DNA of 10,997 bases, from NCBI RefSeq assembly GCF_001279725.1, contig NZ_LGDE01000034.1, positions 1 through 10,997 of the forward strand, written 5' to 3'. How positions within the stretch are numbered: the stretch's first letter is position 1; every line of letters starts with the position of its first letter. Positions 1 to 6,543 of the stretch are shown piece after piece. The notes under the pieces are model-generated. The model searched no databases, had not been told where the DNA came from, and saw only the letters and a program-made list of their open reading frames with translations. A program made the translations under genes and the position numbers. The DNA comes from Streptomyces sp. WM4235. Lineage in GTDB: Bacteria; Actinomycetota; Actinomycetes; Streptomycetales; Streptomycetaceae.

Positions 1-2
1 TA

Positions 3-611
3 CTCGCCGGCTGCACGACGGAGAACGGCACCGACGCCGGCGCCGGTTGGGATGGCAAGGGGTGGGACCCCGGACCGCCGGCAGCGACGCAGCCGGCCAA
101 ACCGGCAAAGTCGGTCTTGTACTTGGATCGAATGAGCGCGGCACTCCCCCAGGGCATCCACTTCCCGCAGGGGATGGAGCACAGGGGCGGACAGGCCTGG
201 GACCTTTCCAACCCGGCGATCTGCCAGTCCGAAGGATGGGGCGACGAGGCTTGTGCCGACGCGGTCGCGCTGGGAGCCAGCGCCGCCGAAGACAAGTCAC
301 AGAAACTGGTGGTCCGCCTGATCTCGTTCCCGAACAGTTCCACCGCGACAGGACACTTCCGGACGTGGAGCTCAGAAGGCGACCAGCCCGTCGGCCCGAT
401 GGACGGCTACGTCTTCTACCCGTTGTCACCCGTCGGTGACTGGGAAAGGGCGGGACTCGCCATCCGCCTGGGAGCCGTGATCGCGAACGTCGAGTACTCT
501 TGGCGCCCCGGCGAGAAAGTCGTCAACCGCCTCTTAGAGGCCGGGAACATGGTGGCCAACCGAATCTTGCAAGCGCAGAGCGGCAAGAACCCGACCGCCT
601 CCATGCGATAG
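3..611 (+). CDS. Secreted lipoprotein, 5' end outside window
   Basis: The open frame enters from the left edge. Its first visible codons read LAGC, a lipobox (signal peptidase II site with the Cys to be lipidated), followed by a low-complexity Gly/Ala/Pro linker (TTENGTDAGAG...PPAATQPAKPAK) and a globular domain of about 160 residues. An internal TTG at 117 could be called as the start, but the frame is open upstream through the lipobox, so the gene begins before base 1. The domain contains two cysteines close together (CQSEGWGDEAC), which could form a disulfide outside the membrane. Its end (GDWERAGLAIRLGAVIANVEYSW...) loosely recalls extracytoplasmic sensor domains such as those on PknH-like proteins, but I do not recognise the family. 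A strong hairpin follows at 635-661. Lipoprotein status is well supported; function is unknown. Confidence 0.8.
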   Translation, partial: LAGCTTENGTDAGAGWDGKGWDPGPPAATQPAKPAKSVLYLDRMSAALPQGIHFPQGMEHRGGQAWDLSNPAICQSEGWGDEACADAVALGASAAEDKSQKLVVRLISFPNSSTATGHFRTWSSEGDQPVGPMDGYVFYPLSPVGDWERAGLAIRLGAVIANVEYSWRPGEKVVNRLLEAGNMVANRILQAQSGKNPTASMR

Positions 612-634
612 CGCACAAGTCCCTTGGCACAGAA

Positions 635-661
635 GCGGGGCCTGCCAACGGCAGGCCCCGC
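635..661. terminator. Perfect GC-rich hairpin terminator
   Basis: A 12-bp perfect stem (GCGGGGCCTGCC paired with its complement) encloses a 3-nt AAC loop. It sits 23 bp after the lipoprotein stop and about 60 bp past the end of the minus-strand gene 721-1152, so it can serve both converging genes. There is no T-tract, as is common for Streptomyces terminators. Confidence 0.8.
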
Positions 662-720
662 ACGCGTATCCAGGCAATCCGGATATCAGGCTGGTGTGCC
701 GATACCCGGCGACCGACCGG

Positions 721-1152
721 TCACGCCAACGCCGTGACCGCGTGCCGCACGGCGGCCAGCAACTCGGCGCGAGCCTGCGACTCCCCCACCGGCAACCGCG
801 TCACCCACTCCGCCCGCACATCCGCGACCGCGGCGCACATCGCCAGCACCTGACGCGCCACGGACTCATCCAGCCCGTCCAACTGCGGACCGGTCACCAC
901 GACAGGCCCGTGGAAGGCGTACGGGATCTCCACTCCTCGCCAGTGGGAGGCGAGGACCCACGCGGACAGGTTCATGGGCAGGTCTTCCGCCTGCCCGTTC
1001 CCGTGGACATGCAGGTGCGCCCGGCGGTGATAGATGGCGGCGTCCGCTGATCCGCCCACGGCCGTACGCACCACCCCCCGACGCTCCGTGTACTCCTCCG
1101 GCCACGGGAGCGCGACCACCGAGCCGTCCGTATCGATCCGCAGCGCATCCAC
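721..1152 (-). CDS. DUF3846-like small protein
   Basis: This 143-aa protein starts at GTG 1152, with a purine-rich ribosome site (GCGGGAGAG) about 6-8 nt upstream. It opens with MDALRIDTDGSVVALPWP, followed by a His-rich strand (AHLHVHGNG, residues 45-53), the LPMNLSAWVLA segment (58-68) and GPVVVTGP (82-89). This order (short N-terminal beta element, 'lpvN..A' motif, then 'GpvvvtG') is what I know from DUF3846 proteins, which are common on actinobacterial plasmids and phages and have no established biochemical role. The C-terminal third is a helical, Ala-rich tail. It converges on the lipoprotein gene and shares its terminator. The opposite-strand and other-frame readings here lack a coherent fold. 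Family call moderate, coding status good. Confidence 0.7.
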   Translation of the reverse strand: MDALRIDTDGSVVALPWPEEYTERRGVVRTAVGGSADAAIYHRRAHLHVHGNGQAEDLPMNLSAWVLASHWRGVEIPYAFHGPVVVTGPQLDGLDESVARQVLAMCAAVADVRAEWVTRLPVGESQARAELLAAVRHAVTALA

Positions 1153-1487
1153 GTGTACTCTCCCGCCTCTTCAACCTGAGACCCAGGCTATGGCTCATGA
1201 AACCCCCTCCGGCCACGGTCGCGAAACCGGTCCCGCACCCTTCCAGACAGGCAACGGGCAACTCCTACCGCAGCGCCGGCGGGACCGGAATCGTGGTGAG
1301 CATGCAGATCACACACCTTGACGGGCCGGCCCCGTCACCACCGTCATCCGCTCGATCGGTGTCCGCCACGACGGTGCCCACCGGCTCGTCACCGACGGCC
1401 TGTAGCTCGACCTGTCGAAGGCTCTGCGCAACCGCCCGCGATAGGCCTGGTGTACGCAAGTACTGATCGGTGTGATGGCCGCCAGAC
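1153..1487. other. Gap without a recognised gene
   Basis: This 335-bp stretch lies between the ends of two minus-strand genes. It should hold the promoter of the DUF3846-like gene at its left end and the 3' end signals of the effector-like gene at its right. Short open frames exist on both strands. A plus-strand reading around 1333-1442 (TVIRSIGVRHDGAHRLVTDG) has coding-like codon use but is cut by TAG and has no good start, so it may be a gene remnant. I see no tRNA, strong hairpin or repeat. Confidence 0.4.
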
Positions 1488-2453
1488 TCAATCGAGTGGG
1501 AAGCGTTCTGAGGCGGGCCGTACCGCGGGTACGGCGGCCCTGCCGCGCGGGGCGGACTCGTCGGAGTCGCTGCCGGTGTTGGATGGGTGGTCGGCCCGCT
1601 GCTGAAGGCGTTCCGCCCTGGTGGGGCTGGCGTCACCCGCGTACGCGTCCGTGATCGGCTCGCCCGCCCGCGGCTTGCCCTGCTTCTCGTTGGACCGCTT
1701 GATGGCGTCCTGGAGGAGATTGGGGTTCTCCAGGAGCGGGAGGCCGAGGCCTGGGGCGCTCTTGCCGGTGGCGGCTTTGAACGCGCCGCGGGCGAAGGAG
1801 ACACAGTTGTAGCGGGCGAGGTTGTAGTCGTCGGCGTCGTGTTGGTCGACGTACTCCTTGAACTTGAGAACCTGTTCCTGCGTCAGAGCCGTTTCGAGCA
1901 GGGAGGAGGCCCCTTCGGGCAGGTCCCAGTTCCTCTTCACGACGCCGGGCACCGTCGCCATGACCTCGCGGCGCCCGTTGAGAGGCGCGACCGGGAAGAA
2001 GCCGTAGGACTTGTACGAGGTGGAGCCGCCGGACTCGGTGTAGAGGACAACCCAGGCGTGGCCGATGCTGTCACCGTCCCAGAACTCGGGTTCGCGCATC
2101 CGGCGCTCCTTCTTGACCTGGAGCTGGAGCCGGTAGGTGATGTCGTCGGACGGACCCGCGTCCGTGGTGCCGGTGTCGGCCCGCTGGACGGGCCCACCAG
2201 TGCGCGCGCCGCGTGCCGCGGAGGTACGTACGGAGGCGTCGCGGCGGCCAGCGAGGGCCTTGGCCAAGGCGCCGTTTCCCGCGGCACGCTGGAGGGCGTG
2301 CATGTGGGGCCGAAGCGAATCGGTGCCGGCGTCGGGCGAGTTGAGCATGGCGACGGCGGAGACGGCGTCGGGCATACGCAGGGGAGAGCCATCCCGCAGC
2401 GTGGAGCGATGTGTGGGGGGCGTGGTTTCGGAATCACGTTCGTGTCTGGGCAC
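1488..2453 (-). CDS. LQRAAGN-leader protein with permuted cysteine-enzyme domain
   Basis: I place the start at GTG 2453 (321 aa) because GGGAGCAGGAGCAGGC lies directly upstream; a longer open frame to 2684 adds only low-complexity residues. Residues 1-50 are disordered. HALQRAAGNGALAKAL (52-67) and VQR (89-91) form the leader seen in many actinobacterial proteins thought to be cargo of phage-tail-like injection systems or other export routes. Residues 103-260 form the probable active domain: DSIGHAWVVLY (His132), KSYGFFP (148-154), a helical TQEQ...FKEYV stretch, then DYNLARYNCVSFARGAF (Cys217). The His-before-Cys order matches circularly permuted NlpC/P60 or papain-like folds (DUF4105/YiiX-type). 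Cys217 is the only cysteine in the chosen reading, which fits a catalytic role. The tail (261-321) is charged and disordered. It could cleave peptides or act as an acyltransferase. No immunity gene or delivery apparatus is visible. Coding is certain; function is inferred. Confidence 0.75.
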   Translation of the reverse strand: MPRHERDSETTPPTHRSTLRDGSPLRMPDAVSAVAMLNSPDAGTDSLRPHMHALQRAAGNGALAKALAGRRDASVRTSAARGARTGGPVQRADTGTTDAGPSDDITYRLQLQVKKERRMREPEFWDGDSIGHAWVVLYTESGGSTSYKSYGFFPVAPLNGRREVMATVPGVVKRNWDLPEGASSLLETALTQEQVLKFKEYVDQHDADDYNLARYNCVSFARGAFKAATGKSAPGLGLPLLENPNLLQDAIKRSNEKQGKPRAGEPITDAYAGDASPTRAERLQQRADHPSNTGSDSDESAPRGRAAVPAVRPASERFPLD

Positions 2454-2753
2454 GCCTGCTCCTGCTCCCTCGGCCGCTCGTGTGTCACTGCCACCATCCC
2501 ATCCGGTGAACCGCGCGCACGCGAGGCCCTTGGGGGCAGGACGGAGGGCAGGCATACGCGGGGCGGGCGGACGGCAGGACCCGGCAAACGCTCCGTGGCA
2601 GTCGCGGAGGCGGTCGCCCCGCGAGTCTGGACAGCTTGGGGCGGTGAGCGCGGTGTCGACATCGAGCACCATCACGTCGACCATCCGGTCCTGCCCGCTC
2701 CCAGGTGACTCACTGAACCGGCGCTCTCGGTCTGATCACCAGGTCGGCCTTCG
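2454..2753. other. Non-coding upstream region of the effector-like gene
   Basis: About 300 bp with no supported gene. Open frames run through it on both strands because of high GC, but none has a recognisable product. It must contain the promoter and leader of the minus-strand gene starting at 2453. The repeat array begins at its right end. Confidence 0.4.
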
Positions 2754-2844
2754 GTCACCGGTCACCGGCACCGGTCACCGGCTCCACGAAGACGGAGGCG
2801 GTGACCGGTCAGCCATCGGTCACCAGTCACCGGTCAATCGGTCA

Positions 2845-2888
2845 GGTCTGGGACGCCGGTGACCGACCGGTCACCGGCGTCCCAGACC
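2845..2888. repeat. 21-bp perfect inverted repeat within the octamer array
   Basis: Arms at 2845-2865 and 2868-2888 are exact reverse complements separated by the dinucleotide AC. Each arm contains one GTCACCGG unit (2856-2863 reverse, 2870-2877) flanked by GGTCTGGGACG or its complement. It could be a cruciform, a high-affinity operator or a terminator-like hairpin. It has no adjacent gene that would need a terminator. Confidence 0.85.
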
Positions 2889-2961
2889 ACCGTGCACGCG
2901 GTCAGTCACCGGCCACCCGCTCCGGTAGCAGCTCTGTCAGAACGCCGGCTGACGCGAATAG

Positions 2962-2976
2962 CCGGTGAGTCACCGG
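2962..2976. promoter_or_regulatory. Palindromic octamer pair
   Basis: CCGGTGA-G-TCACCGG is a 7-bp dyad with a single central base. It is built from two oppositely oriented units of the octamer array and is a likely site for a dimeric DNA-binding protein. Confidence 0.55.
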
Positions 2977-3045
2977 TCGGATGGAGCGGGTCGAGGCCAG
3001 TCACCGGAGACACGCCAGCGGTCACCGGTACCTCAGATAGCTGGG

Positions 3046-3990
3046 TCAGGCGCGGTTGGTGACCGACCGCAGGTGTCCGCGCCCCGACTGACGACGGTGT
3101 TCCTCTCGGTACTGGACGGCGCCGCCCAGGAGACGTTGACGGGTGCTGGGAGAGACCCCGAGCCGGCGGGCGACTTCCGCGCCCGCGAGCTTCTCTCCCT
3201 CCGCGTCGGCTCGTCCAGCCACAGAGCCACCTGGCGGACCCGACGCTCAGTCTCCGTCAGGCCGTCGTCAACATCGGAGTCCTGCTCCGGCAGCCGCGCC
3301 GTGACGGCACCGCCAGCAGCGGTCGACGTCTCCGCGAGAGCCTCGCTCCCGGGGGACGGCACGTCTCGGCGGTGCTGACGAGGGACCGACCGGGCGTCGA
3401 CCGTCGAGGCCTCCGGCGCGGTCGGCGAGGTTACCGCGCCGGCCGGAACCGGGTCGGGATGTGCTCTGCCCGAGGAGCGAAGAACGGATGAGGCTCCACC
3501 AGCACCTCAGCTGCCGGTGACACCGGTCCGTCGTCGGGATCCACAAGATCATCGACCACCAGGCCGGCGACTGCCGCGGCGGGCAGTTCCGTGAACGGGG
3601 CCAGCAGGAGCGTGATCTCACCGGCCGCCACCGGGACGCCCGTCGTGACGCCTCGGATACCGTGGGCGTCGGCCAGGTGCGCCGCGAAAGTCTCCGCGTC
3701 GGACACCGGTTCCGGTGGCCGTGCCGAAGGACCGGACGCCGAACAGCGCTCTCCCGTCCAACGCGGGTTCCCGCACCGCGGTCGGGAGACCGGCGCTTGG
3801 TGGCGGACGTCGGCGTAGTCGTGCTCCCGCTCCAACGGTGGTCCAGACGCCGACGCCGGAGCGGACGCCGGCCGCGACCCCGGCCGAACTCTGACGCGGC
3901 CCGCCGCGCGTGGTCGAGGCCCCGGTCCCGGCCCAGGTGCCGGCGGCCCAGCCCGCCGTTCGGCGTACTCCTCGACCGAGACTCTCCCAC
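3046..3990 (-). pseudogene. Frameshifted gene with C-terminal helix-turn-helix (plasmid-type)
   Basis: No single frame spans this region, but coding-like codon use moves between frames on the minus strand. Pieces in order: ALDGRALFGVRSFGTATGTGV (shift near 3700-3710); DAETFAAHLADAHGIRGV...ITLLLAPFTELP...VLVEPHPFFAP (shift near 3475); AGAVTSPTAPEAS...GLTETERRVRQVALWLDE (shift near 3211); EGEKLAGAEVARRLGVSPSTRQRLL...GRGHLRSVTNRA, stop at 3046. The last piece is a clear helix-turn-helix (GAEVARRLGVSPSTRQRLL). Restoring one base near 3211 joins it to the VRQVALWLDE helix. Tails of this type occur on Streptomyces plasmid and ICE proteins such as DUF2637/Spd-like transfer genes, but I do not recognise the middle domain. 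The 5' boundary is uncertain and could lie anywhere up to about 4200. Decayed status is well supported; identity is weak. Confidence 0.6.
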
Positions 3991-4265
3991 TGTGCTCCGG
4001 CGGCCGTGCGAGAGCGGCCGGCTCGGACGGCGCGGCCGATGCCGACGGGAGGTGTCGTCTCGTCCGACCTCGGCGACACCTTGGCCGATGGAGGGATCGA
4101 CGTGGCTTGGTTCGGCGTGGCGTCCGAGGTATCGGCTATCACCTTCCTCAGGCGGTCTCCTTGCAGTGGTCGATCAAAACCTACGTCGCAGCGCTGACAC
4201 TTGAACTGCTGCGGAACGAGTAGCTGGGATGTATCTTTTCCTGTAGTCAAGGTTGGGGGTGCGAA

Positions 4266-4535
4266 GTGACGACCGCTCATGACCCGCTGAACGTGCTGCT
4301 GTCGCAAGCCACTTGGTTGCCTGCGCCGGACATGCGTGGGCATCTACGACGGGCTGCCGGGCTCACGCAGGCGCAAGTGGGAGCCGCGGTGGGTGTCGGC
4401 CGCGTACAGGTCGCGCGCTGGGAAGCCGGCTACGCGGAACCCAAGGGCGAACGGCGAAGGGCCTACGGGCGGCTCTTGCGTGCCCTGTCCCAGCAGCACC
4501 CCGACGCCATCGCGCCCCCGTCCGGAGAACCTTAG
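4266..4535 (+). CDS. Small XRE-type helix-turn-helix regulator
   Basis: This 89-aa protein begins at GTG 4266, preceded by GGGGGT 5 nt upstream. The centre is a compact Cro/C1-type fold: GHLRRAAGLTQAQVGAAVGV (25-44) and GRVQVARWEAGYAEPKGERR (45-64), with the usual recognition-helix Arg/Gln and 'RWEAG..EP' ending. The N-terminus MTTAHDPLNVLLSQATWLPAPD is a short leader; the C-terminus is a disordered Pro tail. It probably binds DNA as a dimer, and its place just upstream of the rep-like gene suggests control of that gene or of copy number. A hairpin follows the stop by about 10 nt. A longer frame (+1) starts inside this gene and runs into the downstream CDS, but here it only shadows the XRE frame. 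Confidence 0.8.
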   Translation: MTTAHDPLNVLLSQATWLPAPDMRGHLRRAAGLTQAQVGAAVGVGRVQVARWEAGYAEPKGERRRAYGRLLRALSQQHPDAIAPPSGEP

Positions 4536-4544
4536 AAACGCGGT

Positions 4545-4576
4545 GAGGCCGTCCCTGCGCCAACAGGAACGGCCTC
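4545..4576 (+). terminator. Hairpin after the XRE gene
   Basis: Arms GAGGCCGTCCCTG (4545-4557) and CAGGAACGGCCTC (4564-4576) pair over 13 positions with one mismatch around a 6-nt loop. It lies 9 nt after the XRE stop codon. It may terminate the XRE transcript or act as an attenuator before the downstream gene. Confidence 0.6.
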
Positions 4577-4586
4577 GATACAGCAA

Positions 4587-4680
4587 ACGACTCGCCAGCC
4601 TGCAAGCAATCCGAGTCGTGTCCGGTGAGGTGACCTCGCCGGGGGTGAAACTCGTGAACCCGAGGGCTCACGAGGTCACC
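4587..4680. promoter_or_regulatory. Two inverted repeats in the leader of the rep-like gene
   Basis: ACGACTCG (4587-4594) pairs with CGAGTCGT (4612-4619). GGTGACCTCG (4629-4638) pairs with CGAGGTCACC (4671-4680). Inside the second, CTCGTGA (4651-4657) can instead pair with TCACGAG (4668-4674), an alternative fold. GAGGTGACCTC (4627-4637) is itself a short palindrome that an XRE dimer could bind. The region is otherwise non-coding and should hold the promoter of the gene at 4783. Confidence 0.5.
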
Positions 4681-4782
4681 GATGCCCAGGATAGATGCGT
4701 CCTCACACGGAGGCCACCATCCTTGGACCCTGTCTGGTCACGTCGTCGTCCACGGCTCCCCGTCCCAGGGGAGATCTTTTCC

Positions 4783-6543
4783 ATGCTTGACCTGCACACC
4801 CGCCCGGCACCAACCGTGTCCGACGCCCAGACGACGCCGATCACCGACCCCACGGCCCCCGCCGGGGGGTGCGCGATGAGCAACGCATTCGGCGTCGGTC
4901 GTACGGCCGAGTTGCAGGGGCCGGACGTCGATCCCTTCTTCGGCGCGTACGTCCTGGACTGGATCGGTCTCTGTGACGACCTGCGGGACTCCGACGTTCG
5001 CGGCTATGTGGTTCTTCGCTCGCTGGTGTACCAGACCAGGGCCGTCACGAACCGGGTCCGTGCCCTGACCCTTGCCCAGATGGGCAGGCTCATCCCGGGC
5101 CCGAACGGGAAGCCGTCCAGCGAGGGCAAGATCCGCGAGATGCTCCGCCGACTGTCGTTCGTCGGCCTGGTCAGCACGCCGGAAGGCGAACCGATCACCA
5201 CGTCGTCCTCCGGCAAGGCGCAGGGCCGCAAGTTACGGATCAAGATCCACGACAAGCCGGTGAACGGGTACGTGCCGCGCTGGCGGAACACCGACGAGAA
5301 GTTCGAGGCGATCCGGCCTGAAGCCGAGCGCGCGGCGCTCGCCGCCGCCGCCCGGGAGACCGCCCGCACCGCGGCCAAGGCCGCCGAGCGTGGCTCTGGT
5401 CAAGATTCTGACCAGCGTCCTGCTGGTCAGAATCTTGACCAGTCGGGTTGGAATTGCGACCAGACTGGTCAGAGTCTCGACCAGGATCCCGGGGCTGACC
5501 TGGGGGAAGCCGCAGCGGACTCCTGTCCCTTTACTTCTACTGTCTTGGCTTCCTCTCCATCGGGGGTGACGGCCGTAGGCCAAGGTGCGGCTGGTTTGAC
5601 CCGTGTAGGTGTCTGCGAGGGCGCGGGCGTTGAAAGGCCGACCGCCCTGGGCGGCTCCGCCGCCGAGCGCAAGAGAGGGCCATCGGCGGGAAAAGGCCGT
5701 GGGCGCAAGTGGGTCGTCCTCGCCGAGCTGACGCCAGTGGCCGGTGAGGCCGACGTGTACGCGGCCTTGGACGCCTTGGCGTTCTCTACGTCCAGGGCCG
5801 AGAGGATCCCGACGCTGCGCCGCGCGGTCCGAGAACTCCTGGGCCACTACTCGGACGCCAGGAGCGGGCCCTATGCCCTGTACCCGCGGACCGTGTCGCA
5901 CGCCGTGGCCCGAATCAACGCCGGCTGGCACCGCGCCGGCGGCCCCGTCCGATCGAGCGCCGGCTATACGGGAGCGGACCGCATCGCGCGACCAGTCGGC
6001 TACCTCGCCGAGCTGCTCACAGCCCAGGCGTGCGAACTCCCCAACTGCGAACTCGGCGTGTTGATCGATACCCGCGAGGAGTGCACCACCTGCCACTATC
6101 GGCGCAACGAACGCATCATCAACGCGCAAGCCAACAAAATGCTGGCGAAGGCCCAGCAACGCAACAAAGAAGCCCACGGGGTCGAGATCGAGCGACACCA
6201 CGGCAATGCCCTCGCCGGGGCCAGCGGCATGGAGAGCGCTGCCACCTACGCGACCACGACAGCCTGCGCGCGTGAAGCAGGTTCCGTGGCCGCTGAGTTC
6301 ACCGCACAGGACGCCGCCCCGATGGATCGTGCCGCCGTGTCGGCCCAGCTCCACGACCACGTGCCCGACGGCAAGGAGGAACACCGCGACGACGCCACAG
6401 AGGAGATCCATGCACCGGAGGAAGGCGCATCCTGGAAGGCCGCCACCTCCCCCAGCAGGGAGTACCTGGAGTGGAAGCGGCAGGCCACGGCAGAGCGAGA
6501 ACGAAAGTCAACGGGAACACTCGCTGAGCCCACCAGCCGGTAG
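4783..6543 (+). CDS. Putative plasmid replication initiator-like protein (winged helix, four-Cys motif)
   Basis: The 586-aa reading starts at ATG 4783, behind AGGGGAG at 9 nt. ATG 4876 (MSNAFGVGRTAELQG), behind a G-rich site, is an alternative. The frame is open back to 4336, but that stretch overlaps the XRE gene and leader. Residues about 50-160 (DPFFGAYVLDWIGLCDDL...VRALTLAQMGRLIPGPNG...GKIREMLRRLSFVGLVSTPEG...LRIKIHDKP) read as a winged helix with a beta wing. An Ala-rich helix follows, then a Gln/Asp linker (205-235) whose DNA holds three large dyads. The C-terminal part has a helical domain (about 325-410), a four-Cys motif (C417-x4-C422-x11-C434-x2-C437, possible zinc site) and a charged tail ending in a helix. 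I have no firm family name. DNA binding plus internal iterons suggests a replication initiator, as in Streptomyces rep genes that carry their own origin. Could also be a plasmid regulator. Confidence 0.65.
   Translation: MLDLHTRPAPTVSDAQTTPITDPTAPAGGCAMSNAFGVGRTAELQGPDVDPFFGAYVLDWIGLCDDLRDSDVRGYVVLRSLVYQTRAVTNRVRALTLAQMGRLIPGPNGKPSSEGKIREMLRRLSFVGLVSTPEGEPITTSSSGKAQGRKLRIKIHDKPVNGYVPRWRNTDEKFEAIRPEAERAALAAAARETARTAAKAAERGSGQDSDQRPAGQNLDQSGWNCDQTGQSLDQDPGADLGEAAADSCPFTSTVLASSPSGVTAVGQGAAGLTRVGVCEGAGVERPTALGGSAAERKRGPSAGKGRGRKWVVLAELTPVAGEADVYAALDALAFSTSRAERIPTLRRAVRELLGHYSDARSGPYALYPRTVSHAVARINAGWHRAGGPVRSSAGYTGADRIARPVGYLAELLTAQACELPNCELGVLIDTREECTTCHYRRNERIINAQANKMLAKAQQRNKEAHGVEIERHHGNALAGASGMESAATYATTTACAREAGSVAAEFTAQDAAPMDRAAVSAQLHDHVPDGKEEHRDDATEEIHAPEEGASWKAATSPSREYLEWKRQATAERERKSTGTLAEPTSR
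5396..5484. repeat. Three CTGGTC-N8-GACCAG dyads inside the rep-like gene (iteron-like)
   Basis: Copies lie at 5396-5415, 5423-5442 and 5465-5484, each 20 bp with 6-bp inverted ends. The first two are also exact reverse complements of each other with a 7-bp spacer, giving a 47-bp hairpin-capable unit. GACCAG also occurs alone at 5458-5463. In codons 205-235 over half of third positions are A or T (GGT, GAT, TCT, CTT, AAT, AGT), unlike the G/C-ending flanks. This suggests the DNA itself, rather than the encoded GQDSDQ/GQNLDQ/GQSLDQ repeats, is under selection. Confidence 0.8.

Larger units (their letters stand above)
2754..3065. repeat. GTCACCGG octamer array (putative centromere, iteron origin or clt site)
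   Basis: The octamer GTCACCGG or its complement occurs exactly at 2754, 2761, 2774, 2826, 2856 (reverse), 2870, 2905, 2969, 3000 and 3021, with near copies at 2799 (reverse), 2817 and 3058 (reverse). That is ten exact copies in about 275 bp, in both orientations and with irregular spacing; chance would predict far fewer than one. The block is non-coding. One further copy lies at 3514. Such an array fits a protein-binding site: replication iterons, a partition centromere, or the 8-bp TraB recognition repeats of Streptomyces clt loci. The pSVH1 TraB repeat is GACCCGGA, so the sequence here differs but the unit length is the same. Spacing is too irregular for CRISPR. Confidence 0.8.

Noticed and set aside
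1518..1534. Hairpin CCGTACC-GCG-GGTACGG as terminator of the effector-like gene
   Set aside because: It lies inside the coding sequence, before the stop at 1488, so it cannot be the terminator in the chosen reading.
1587..2708. Long plus-strand frame (373 aa) opposite the effector-like gene
   Set aside because: Low-complexity Gly/Val/Arg product with no motif. The minus strand carries the recognisable LQRAAGN, GHAW and YNC motifs and a plausible ribosome site.
2754..3065. CRISPR array
   Set aside because: The repeat unit is only 8 bp, occurs in both orientations and has irregular spacing.
4336..4782. N-terminal extension of the rep-like gene back to 4336
   Set aside because: It lies over the XRE gene in another frame and over hairpin-rich leader DNA, and its residues look like random translation. 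ATG 4783 has a better ribosome site.
5233..6411. 392-aa minus-strand frame opposite the rep-like gene
   Set aside because: Gly/Val/Arg-rich shadow without motifs or a start signal.
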